Source: Acidimicrobiia bacterium
GTDB lineage: Bacteria; Actinomycetota; Acidimicrobiia; Acidimicrobiales; Aldehydirespiratoraceae
Length of the DNA stretch: 64,000 nt
NCBI GenBank assembly: GCA_022820805.1
Contig: JAJEEV010000024.1
Span: 85,095 to 149,094 of the forward strand
Direction: 5' to 3'
The translations under genes were made by a program, and so were the position numbers. The notes below the pieces were generated by a model that had not been told where the DNA came from, did no database searches, and saw only the letters and a program-made list of their open reading frames with translations. Numbering within the stretch: position 1 is the first letter of the stretch; each line of letters opens with the position of its first letter. Of the stretch, positions 57,963 through 64,000 are shown piece after piece.

Positions 57963-59924
57963 CTACTGGTCGGTCCGGTACAGGTAGCGGATGTCCCAGA
58001 GCGCGTACAGGGTGGGCGTCGTGTTTCCGAACACGTTCCGGGCGGCCGTGAGCCGCTCGGACAGCGACGTGTAGATCAGGGGCACGTTCTCGGCTATGAC
58101 CTCCTGGGCCTTCCGGTAGTGCTCCACCCGCACGGCGTGGTCCAGCTCCTGGCTCGCCAGGATGTAGAGCTCATCGATCTCGGCCTCCCAGTCGGTGGCC
58201 GGCTCGGGCTGGTTGGGGTGCCACAGGTGCAGATCCCCCGTGCTGTGCCAGACCCCGATGCCGCTGTAGGGGTCCGAGCCGCCGGTCAACCCGATGACGA
58301 GCGACTCCCAGTCGTAGGTGGTGGTCAGCTGGCCTACGAGCTCCCCGAAGTCGATCGCCTGGTAGTCGACGCTCAGACCTATCGCCTCCATCCCCTGATG
58401 GATGATCTGGGTGGCCTCCTCCCGGACGTTGTTTCCCGAGTTGGTCACCAGCGTGAACTCGATCGGGTTGCCGTTGGAGTCCTCGCGCACGCCGTCGCCG
58501 TCGGTGTCGGTCCAGCCCAGACCGTCGAGGATCTCGTTGGCCTTGTCGAGGTCGTAGGGGTAGGTCCTGACGCTCGGGTTGTGGAAGTCGCCGGCCGCGG
58601 GGCTCACCGAGGACCACTGCGGGTAGCCGAGGCCGTGCTGGACGCCGTCGATGATGGCCGCCTTGTCGACGCTGTGGGCCACTGCCTGGCGGAACCCGAC
58701 GTTGTCGAACCAGTCCAGCTTGTGGGCCGCGACGTAGGGCTCGCCGGTGTCGGGGTTGGTTCCGGGGTTGACGTTGAACGTGAGGAACGTCGTGCCGAAG
58801 TTGGGGCCCCGGCGGTGGATCGTGAAGTTGCCTTCATCCTGCTGCGGCTCCAGGTCGGCGTACTCCTCTCCCAGCACCCCGTGCACGTCGGACTCGCCCG
58901 CCAGGAAGCTCTCGAGCTCGTCGTCGAGGTCTTCGACGATGTTGTGGACGACACGATCCAGGTACGGCAGGCGGTTGCCCTCGTCGTCGGTCAACCAGTA
59001 GTCGGGGTTGCGGGCCAGCACCACCTGCTCGCCAGGCTGGTAGCTCTCGATGGTGAAGGGCCCGGTGCCGATGATCTCGGCCGGGTCGGTGGCGATGTCC
59101 CAGGTGTCGACGAAGGTGCCGTCGTCGACGTGCGGCTCGAGGATGTGTCTCGGGAATATGGAGGTGCCCATGGAGCGCAGGAACGGGGCGAACGGCACGG
59201 GCAGGGTGAACTCGACCGTGTAGTCGTCGATCACGGATACGGCCATGCGGCTGTGCCGCCAGACGCGCCTGTCGTCCAGGTACTGGAACTCGAAGGTCGA
59301 GCGGCTGCTGGCGGGGATGTCGTCGTTGTAGATGATCCGGTTGAACGTGAAGTCCACATCGTCGGCCGTGAAGGGCTCGCCGTCGTGCCAGACGACGTCG
59401 CGGCGCAGGTGGAACGTCCACTTCAGGCCGTCGTCGGAGTGTTCCCAGGACTCCGCCAGCAAGGGCTCGACCTGGTCGGTCAGCCAGGAGGTCTCGGTGA
59501 GGCCCTCGAAGAGGTAGCCCAGCACGTTCGACGACGACGCGTCGTTGGAGACGGCAAGGTTGAAGGTGAGCGGCTCCGAGACGGTCGCGATCGTCAGCGC
59601 GCCTCCGGGCGTGCCGATCGCGTACTCGAACTCCTCGGCGTTGCGCTTGAGCCGGTCGACTATCGACGGATCCTGGACCGATACGGCGTCGTCGGTCGTC
59701 GCGTCGGCCCCGCCGTCGACGTCGGGCTCCCCGTCGGCGCCGGGATCAGCCTCCTCGGCCGGCGCGGCGTCCTCGGCCGGTGCATCCTCAACGGTCGGGG
59801 CCTCGGCAGCCGGCCCGGCATCGTCCACGACCGGACCGTCGGTACTCTGGCTGCCTGAGCAGGCAGCCAGGAACAGCGCAGCGAGCGCCAGGACGATGAG
59901 GAGCACGAGCCGGATATTGCGCAT
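57963..59924 (-). CDS. Family 5 (peptide/opine-type) ABC substrate-binding lipoprotein
   Basis: A 653-residue solute-binding lipoprotein with signal FLAAC (Cys22), an acidic low-complexity linker of about 60 residues, and an SBP family 5 domain. The domain includes LTFNLAVSNDASSSNVLGYLFEGL, WTFHLRRDVVWHDGEPFTADDV (the family signature region, about 155-175) and a late RQAVAHSVDKAAIIDG. It would bind oligopeptides or similar ligands. No permease or ATPase lies next to it, so it must work with components encoded elsewhere. TAGCGT lies 10 nt before the ATG; there is no Shine-Dalgarno sequence. The adjacent amidohydrolase could process the ligand. Confidence 0.92.
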   Translation of the reverse strand: MRNIRLVLLIVLALAALFLAACSGSQSTDGPVVDDAGPAAEAPTVEDAPAEDAAPAEEADPGADGEPDVDGGADATTDDAVSVQDPSIVDRLKRNAEEFEYAIGTPGGALTIATVSEPLTFNLAVSNDASSSNVLGYLFEGLTETSWLTDQVEPLLAESWEHSDDGLKWTFHLRRDVVWHDGEPFTADDVDFTFNRIIYNDDIPASSRSTFEFQYLDDRRVWRHSRMAVSVIDDYTVEFTLPVPFAPFLRSMGTSIFPRHILEPHVDDGTFVDTWDIATDPAEIIGTGPFTIESYQPGEQVVLARNPDYWLTDDEGNRLPYLDRVVHNIVEDLDDELESFLAGESDVHGVLGEEYADLEPQQDEGNFTIHRRGPNFGTTFLTFNVNPGTNPDTGEPYVAAHKLDWFDNVGFRQAVAHSVDKAAIIDGVQHGLGYPQWSSVSPAAGDFHNPSVRTYPYDLDKANEILDGLGWTDTDGDGVREDSNGNPIEFTLVTNSGNNVREEATQIIHQGMEAIGLSVDYQAIDFGELVGQLTTTYDWESLVIGLTGGSDPYSGIGVWHSTGDLHLWHPNQPEPATDWEAEIDELYILASQELDHAVRVEHYRKAQEVIAENVPLIYTSLSERLTAARNVFGNTTPTLYALWDIRYLYRTDQ

Positions 59925-60004
59925 AACGCCGGCAACGCTACCGCTGCCGCGCTACGGCGTCTTGGACTGGACGCGGCCCCACCCCCACGTGGAAGCATCA
60001 GTCG

Positions 60005-60790
60005 ATGACGGCGGCACCTGCGGCTGAACGGTTCGAGTTCCCGGGCGGGGGGGGGGGGGGTTCGAAGCTCGCGGGGGTGCTTCACCGGCCCGGACCCGGC
60101 ACCGCGGTCGCGGGGGCGGCGCTGCTGGCCCATTGCTTCACCTGCTCCAAGGACCTGTTCACCACCACCCGCATCGCCAAGGGCCTGGCCGCAGGCGGCT
60201 ACCTCACTCTGGCCTTCGACTTCACTGGATTGGGCGAGAGCGGTGGGGAGCTGGCCGACACCACCGTGGCCACCAACGTGAACGACCTGACCGCGGCCGC
60301 GGTGGCGCTGATACGGCGAGGGGCCGGTCCGTGCGTGCTGGTGGGACACAGCCTGGGAGGCGCGGCCGCGGTGCTGGCCGCGTCCCGCCTGCACACCGTG
60401 GCCCAGGTGGTGGCGGTGGCCTCGCCGGCCTCGGTCGCCCATGTGGAGCACCTGTTCTCCGACGACGCCCTGGAGCAGATCCGCTCCGAGGGCTCCGGTG
60501 AGGTTCGGATAGGCCCCAATCCGGTGCGAGTCGGGCGGGACTTCCTCGAGGACCTGCACAGCCACGATGTGGTTGCGGCCGCGGCCTCGCTGGGCCGGCC
60601 CATGCTGGTGGTGCAGGCCGGGGCCGACACCGTGGTGGGGCACGACCAGACCGAGGCCCTGGCCGCCGCGGGCTCGGCCACGCTGCACACCGTGGCCGGC
60701 GCCGACCATCTCTTCACCGACCGCGGCCACTCCGACGAGCTGGTCCGGACCATCCTCGACTGGCTGTCGGACGTCAGATCCAGCACCTGA
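60005..60790 (+). CDS. Alpha/beta hydrolase with an internal G14 tract
   Basis: A 261-residue alpha/beta hydrolase resembling the OsmC-associated group: LLAHCFTCSKDLFTTTRIAK, LAFDFTGLGESGGE, nucleophile Ser116 in GHSLGGAA, Asp208 in QAGADTVVG and His235 in AGADHLF. Near the N-terminus (codons 15-19) the gene contains 14 consecutive G, coding for a Gly run. Gain or loss of one G would shift the frame within 20 codons of the start. ATG 60005 is the likely start; a clear Shine-Dalgarno or -10 element was not seen. It is divergent from the SBP gene. Confidence 0.85.
   Translation: MTAAPAAERFEFPGGGGGGSKLAGVLHRPGPGTAVAGAALLAHCFTCSKDLFTTTRIAKGLAAGGYLTLAFDFTGLGESGGELADTTVATNVNDLTAAAVALIRRGAGPCVLVGHSLGGAAAVLAASRLHTVAQVVAVASPASVAHVEHLFSDDALEQIRSEGSGEVRIGPNPVRVGRDFLEDLHSHDVVAAAASLGRPMLVVQAGADTVVGHDQTEALAAAGSATLHTVAGADHLFTDRGHSDELVRTILDWLSDVRSST
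60047..60060 (+). repeat. Homopolymeric G14 tract inside the hydrolase gene
   Basis: Fourteen G in a row within the coding sequence, by far the longest homopolymer noticed in the window. With exactly 14 the frame is intact. Such tracts slip during replication and can switch genes on and off, or they can be assembly errors. Confidence 0.9.
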
Positions 60791-60826
60791 TCACAAGAGG
60801 CGGCCCTGTGTCGCGCTGGCATAAAC

Positions 60827-60838
60827 GAACATACGTTT
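60827..60838. promoter_or_regulatory. LexA (SOS) box of imuA'
   Basis: GAACATACGTTT matches GAAC-N4-GTTC with one mismatch and sits directly upstream of the TATTAT -10 of imuA'. Confidence 0.75.
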
Positions 60839-60839
60839 G

Positions 60840-60845
60840 TATTAT
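60840..60845 (+). promoter_or_regulatory. Leaderless-type -10 element of imuA' (TATTAT)
   Basis: TATTAT is followed by 6 nt and the ATG at 60852. The LexA box ends 1 nt before it, so repressor and polymerase would exclude each other. Confidence 0.65.
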
Positions 60846-60851
60846 GGCCCG

Positions 60852-61586
60852 ATGGCGGCACCATCCACGGCGCGGGGACTACCGATCCGGCTCGACGCGC
60901 CCTCCGGGACGGCCCATGAGCGGCGGCTTCCTGTAGAGGGGGCGCTGGCGACGCTGCTGCCAGAGGGCAGCATCCGGCGAGGCACCGCCGTCGCGGTCGG
61001 CGGCCACGGCTCGATGACGCTGGCCACCGCGCTCGCAGCCGAGGCCTCCCGGAGGGGCAGCTGGGTGGTGGCGGTGGGAACGGCCGATCTGGGCGTGGCT
61101 GCGCTGGCCGAGAGGGGCGTCGACCTTGAACGCTGGGCGGTGGTGGACCTGCCGGAGGGGGCGCAGAGCAGGAACACTGCCGCCGATGTGCTGGGCGCGG
61201 TGGTGGGCGGCTTCGATCTCGTGCTGCTGGGACCCGGGATCAGGGTGGCGGGCGCGACAGCACGGCGACTCCTGGCCCGGATGCGCGAGCACGGCACCTC
61301 GCTGATCTGCGCTCTCGGCAGTGTCCCGGCGGACCTTGCCGGTCTGGTGCCGGAGCTCCGCTTGATGATCGAGCAGACTCTGTGGACAGGCATCGACGAC
61401 GGTCACGGGCGGCTGCTGGCCCGTCGGGCCGAGGTCACCGTCACCGGGCGGGGCGCGGCGTCCCGGCCCCGCCGGATGCTGATGTGGCTGCCCTCACAGG
61501 ACGGCCGGGTGGCCTGCGCAGAGCCCAGCCAGGCCTCCGGATCCGGCAGCAGCCTCGAAGACGTCGGAGAACGTCGCGCGAGCTGA
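60852..61586 (+). CDS. imuA': ImuA'-like accessory protein of the mutagenesis cassette
   Basis: A 244-residue RecA/SulA-like fold protein lacking a standard Walker A: GGHGSMTLATALAAEASRRG occupies the P-loop position (about 48-67) and ISLAL-type core strands follow. The C-terminal third ends in a Ser/Gly-rich tail. In actinobacteria ImuA' works with ImuB and DnaE2 in error-prone lesion bypass. The call rests on weak sequence features plus position directly before imuB. ATG 60852 is set by the leaderless -10; a TTG 15 nt upstream in frame lies inside the operator and is unlikely. Confidence 0.8.
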   Translation: MAAPSTARGLPIRLDAPSGTAHERRLPVEGALATLLPEGSIRRGTAVAVGGHGSMTLATALAAEASRRGSWVVAVGTADLGVAALAERGVDLERWAVVDLPEGAQSRNTAADVLGAVVGGFDLVLLGPGIRVAGATARRLLARMREHGTSLICALGSVPADLAGLVPELRLMIEQTLWTGIDDGHGRLLARRAEVTVTGRGAASRPRRMLMWLPSQDGRVACAEPSQASGSGSSLEDVGERRAS

Positions 61587-61608
61587 CCACCAGCCCGACA
61601 CACAGCCG

Positions 61609-63126
61609 ATGACCCGCGAACCGTCACTCCCCCCACCCCAGCAACCGCCGGCGCGCATGATCGTTGTGAACCTCGACTGCGCCGACGTCGGCGACTGCGA
61701 GCCGGTGGCCACCGCACTGGAGCAGTTCACTCCCCTGGCGGAGGCTCTGCGCCCCGGACTGCATGCCTTCGGGGCGAGGGGGCCGTCGCGCTATTTCGGC
61801 GGCGAGCGAGCCTTGGCCGAGCTCGTCGCCCAGGCCGTCGCCGGCGCGGGACCATCGACTTCGAAGGCAGGGGTGGGCGTGGCTGACGGCCTCTTCGCAG
61901 CCGGGGTCGCGGCCCGGATGGCTGTGCTGGCACCCGGGCTGTCCGATGTCGAGTCGCCGGACACGACGGCCGTGGTCGTGGCACCGCCCCGGCAGGGACG
62001 GCAGTTCCTGGCCGGCCTGCCGTTGGCCTTCCTCGGCGAGGCGATGTCGCCGCTGCCGGGCGCTACGGACGACGCCGAGGCGCTGCTCGACGTGCTGTGG
62101 CGACTGGGGATGCAGACCCTGGGCGACGTGGCCGCGCTGACCGAGGCCGACATGTTGGGACGCTTCGGCCGGCCAGGGCTGCTGGCCCACCGGCTGGCCC
62201 AGGGGCTCGACGGCCGCCCTGTACAGACCCGGCCCGCCGACAACGGCTCCAGCGTCGAGGCTGAGATCTACCCGCCCGCCGACCGGATCGAGACGGTGGC
62301 GTTCATGGCCCGCACGCTGGCCGACGGCATGGTGGCCCGGCTGGCCCGCGACGGCCTGGACTGCGTGAGCATCGCCATCGAGGCAGAGTCCGACGGCGGC
62401 CACGCCAGCAGCCGCCGCTGGCGCCACGAGTACCGCTTCGACGCGGCCGCAGTCGTCGACCGGGTGCGCTGGCAACTCGAGGGCTGGTACCGGTCTCCCG
62501 AGCGTCCCACCGGCCCGATCACGCTCATCCGGGTCACGCCCTGCGTGGTGACTCCCGCCGACGGCCGCCAGCTCGGCATGTGGGGAAAGCGCAGCGAGGC
62601 CGACGAGCGGGCTGCCCGAGCCCTGGCCCGGGTGCAGGGACTGCTGGGCCCCGAGGCGGTGACTGTGCCCCGGCTGGCCGGCGGACGCCGCCCGGCCGAC
62701 ACCGGCCGCCGGGTGCCGCTGCACACGGCCGGAGCCGATGCCAGTCCCGAGAAGGCCAAGGGAGCCAGGAAGGCCGGGAAGACGACCAAGGCCGCCGAGG
62801 CTCCCTGGCGGGGGCAGCTGCCCGCGCCGTCGCCCGCGGTGGTGCTGGCCCAGCCCGAGCCGATCACGGTCACCGACGGCGGGGGCGCGCCGGTCACCGT
62901 CGGCGGCCGGGGCGAGGCCAGTGCGCCGCCCCGGCAGCTCACCGACTCGACGGGCCGCAGCCGGACCGTCGTCGCATGGGCCGGTCCGTGGCCGCTGGAT
63001 GAGCGCTGGTGGCGCCCGTCCGCCCGTCGCCGCCAGGCCCGATTCCAGCTGGTCCTCGAAGACGGCTCAGCCCACCTCTGCGTGCTGGAAGCCGGCCACT
63101 GGCAACGCGAAGCCACCTACGACTGA
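61609..63126 (+). CDS. imuB: ImuB, inactive Y-family polymerase-like protein
   Basis: A 505-residue Y-family homologue that recruits DnaE2 to the beta clamp. The N-terminus IVVNLDCADVGDCEPVATAL lacks the paired catalytic acidic residues of active DinB polymerases, and helix-hairpin-helix-like LWRLGMQTLGDVAALTEADMLGRFG lies at about 163-187. The C-terminus ends RFQLVLEDGSAHLCVLEAG then HWQREATYD, the ImuB C-terminal form. A Lys/Ala/Pro-rich linker sits at about 375-410. It starts 22 nt after the imuA' stop and is followed by an SOS box and dnaE2. Confidence 0.9.
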   Translation: MTREPSLPPPQQPPARMIVVNLDCADVGDCEPVATALEQFTPLAEALRPGLHAFGARGPSRYFGGERALAELVAQAVAGAGPSTSKAGVGVADGLFAAGVAARMAVLAPGLSDVESPDTTAVVVAPPRQGRQFLAGLPLAFLGEAMSPLPGATDDAEALLDVLWRLGMQTLGDVAALTEADMLGRFGRPGLLAHRLAQGLDGRPVQTRPADNGSSVEAEIYPPADRIETVAFMARTLADGMVARLARDGLDCVSIAIEAESDGGHASSRRWRHEYRFDAAAVVDRVRWQLEGWYRSPERPTGPITLIRVTPCVVTPADGRQLGMWGKRSEADERAARALARVQGLLGPEAVTVPRLAGGRRPADTGRRVPLHTAGADASPEKAKGARKAGKTTKAAEAPWRGQLPAPSPAVVLAQPEPITVTDGGGAPVTVGGRGEASAPPRQLTDSTGRSRTVVAWAGPWPLDERWWRPSARRRQARFQLVLEDGSAHLCVLEAGHWQREATYD

Positions 63127-63146
63127 GATCCCCTTCCCACATGAGC

Positions 63147-63158
63147 GAACACATGTTC
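63147..63158. promoter_or_regulatory. LexA (SOS) box of dnaE2
   Basis: GAACACATGTTC is a perfect GAAC-N4-GTTC palindrome, within the 14-bp fully symmetrical CGAACACATGTTCG, close to the mycobacterial consensus. It lies 20 nt before the dnaE2 start. Confidence 0.92.
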
Positions 63159-63165
63159 GTTCCAT

Positions 63166-63171
63166 TAGGGT
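63166..63171 (+). promoter_or_regulatory. Leaderless-type -10 element of dnaE2 (TAGGGT)
   Basis: TAGGGT is followed by 6 nt (CGGGAG) and the ATG at 63178. GGGAG could instead serve as a very close Shine-Dalgarno sequence, but the spacing is too short. Confidence 0.55.
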
Positions 63172-63177
63172 CGGGAG

Positions 63178-64000
63178 ATGGGGTTCGACAACCCGATCAT
63201 CCCCTGGCGGGAGCTGGAGCGCCGCCTGTCGGACCGGGCGGACGCACCGCCCCGGTCGAATGGAGCGCGCCGCCCCGACGCAGGCGTGGTCCGGGATCTG
63301 CCCAGCCGAGGCTCAGGGCTGCCCCCGGTGCCGTATGCGGAGCTGCACGCACACTCGCGGTTCAGCTTCATGGACGGGTCGTCGAACCCGGACGAGCTGG
63401 TGACCGAAGCCGCCCGGCTCGGACTCGACGCACTGGCGATAACCGACACCGACGGCTTCTACGGGGTGGTGCGCTTCGCCGAGGCCGCCACCGAGGCCGG
63501 CCTGCCCACGGTGTTCGGCTCCGAGCTCACCCTCGACCTGCCCCGACGCCGGCGGCGTTCCGGTCCCGACCTTCGGTCCAACCGGCGCGACCAGAGCCGC
63601 TCGGTGGTGGTGCTGGCCCGTGACGCGGCCGGGTACGCGGCGCTGGGGACGCTCATAAGCCGGGCTCACATGGCCGGACGCAAGAGCCAGCCCCGGCTGT
63701 CGCCCGCGGAATTCCTGGAGGCGGCCGCAGCCCACCGCGACCGGTGGGCGATCCTCACCGGAGCGCACAACGGCCCGGTGCCCTCGGCGCTGATCGAGCA
63801 CGGCCCCCGGGCCGCGGCCGCCGAACTCGACCGGCTGATCGACGCGGCCGGCGCCGGCAACGTGTTCGTGGAGCTGTGGGACCACGGCGACCCGCTGGAC
63901 GGCCACCGCAACGACGCCCTGGCAGAGCTCGGGGTGCGCCGGAGGGTGCAGCCGGTGTGCACCAACGCGGTGCGCTACGCCACCCCGGCCGGCCGGCGCC
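63178..64000 (+). CDS. dnaE2: Error-prone DNA polymerase DnaE2 (partial, N-terminus)
   Basis: The first 274 codons of a C-family polymerase alpha subunit used for damage-induced mutagenesis; the gene runs off the right edge (family about 1,050-1,100 residues). The N-terminus MGFDNPIIPWRELERRLSDR is followed by the PHP domain: YAELHAHSRFSFMDGSSNPD (about 53-72), LAITDTDGFYGVVRFAEAA and FGSELTLDL. FSFMDG/SSNP spacing is typical of DnaE2 rather than DnaE1. ATG 63178 is set by the leaderless -10. The gene has its own LexA box, so it can be induced separately from imuA'-imuB. Confidence 0.93.
   Translation, partial: MGFDNPIIPWRELERRLSDRADAPPRSNGARRPDAGVVRDLPSRGSGLPPVPYAELHAHSRFSFMDGSSNPDELVTEAARLGLDALAITDTDGFYGVVRFAEAATEAGLPTVFGSELTLDLPRRRRRSGPDLRSNRRDQSRSVVVLARDAAGYAALGTLISRAHMAGRKSQPRLSPAEFLEAAAAHRDRWAILTGAHNGPVPSALIEHGPRAAAAELDRLIDAAGAGNVFVELWDHGDPLDGHRNDALAELGVRRRVQPVCTNAVRYATPAGRR

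Noticed and set aside
1..64000. tRNA, rRNA, CRISPR arrays, insertion sequences or prophage genes
   Set aside because: I scanned for T-arm motifs, regularly spaced repeats, transposase or integrase motifs and phage structural genes and saw none; without a covariance search a tRNA cannot be fully excluded.

Overview
The window is high-GC chromosomal DNA from an actinomycete-type bacterium (Actinomycetota), most plausibly a member of the class Acidimicrobiia; the phylum is well supported, the class is inference. Supporting signs are two actinobacterial ribosomal microproteins (bS22-like and bL37-like), a class II B12-dependent ribonucleotide reductase, LexA boxes of the GAAC-N4-GTTC type, an ImuA'/ImuB/DnaE2 mutagenesis cassette, and the gene order rpsO-pnp-dapB-dapA-rnj-ftsK / rimO-pgsA-cinA / recA / miaB-miaA-dapF-hflX. 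Many genes have no Shine-Dalgarno sequence; instead a TANNNT-like -10 hexamer lies 5-10 nt before the start codon, which points to widespread leaderless or near-leaderless transcription.

Layout. 1-5.3 kb: a molybdenum hydroxylase large subunit (cut by the window edge), ispE, the two ribosomal microproteins, a ferritin-like desaturase, ychF and a DCC thiol protein. 5.4-12.5 kb: a PHP-domain phosphoesterase, then a BMP-type nucleoside ABC importer (lipoprotein, double ATPase, two permeases) with a phytanoyl-CoA-dioxygenase-like gene attached. 12.5-17.3 kb: lgt, an acyl-CoA dehydrogenase, a YihY membrane protein and two SnoaL-like proteins. 17.3-22.4 kb: nrdJ, a RibD-C reductase, and the divergent LysM protein / lexA pair with four LexA half-palindromes between them. 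22.4-30.4 kb: dapE, dapD, dapC, hflX, dapF, miaA and miaB, all on the minus strand. 30.4-32 kb: a HicAB toxin-antitoxin pair directly behind recA, where recX would be expected. 32-41.4 kb: msrB, lipoproteins, a double GNAT protein, cinA, pgsA, rimO, a CapA-like protein, a glutaminyl cyclase and a cation antiporter. 41.4-51.2 kb: ftsK, rnj, dapA, surf1, dapB, pnp and rpsO. 51.3-60 kb: an accessory catabolic and redox block (ferredoxin reductase, ferredoxin, ArsC-like protein, acyl-CoA ligase, SDR, amidohydrolase, peptide-binding lipoprotein). 60-64 kb: an alpha/beta hydrolase with a G14 tract, then the SOS-controlled imuA'-imuB-dnaE2 cassette.

The genes form several linked systems. dapA, dapB, dapC, dapD, dapE and dapF together supply the complete succinylase branch to meso-diaminopimelate. 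lexA, recA, the LysM protein, imuA' and dnaE2 all carry LexA boxes, so most of an SOS regulon is visible in one window.

The most unusual observation is at 52907-53281. An ArsC/Spx-fold reductase gene reads through an in-frame TGA exactly where the catalytic cysteine should be, followed by a stem-loop with a GGUC apical loop that fits the bacterial SECIS pattern: a candidate selenoprotein. Other notable points are a dispersed ~63-74 bp repeat present three times nearly unchanged, a G14 tract inside a coding sequence, a DapF lacking its first catalytic cysteine, a 13-bp perfect hairpin in the pnp leader, and tandem hairpin repeats upstream of the ligase gene.
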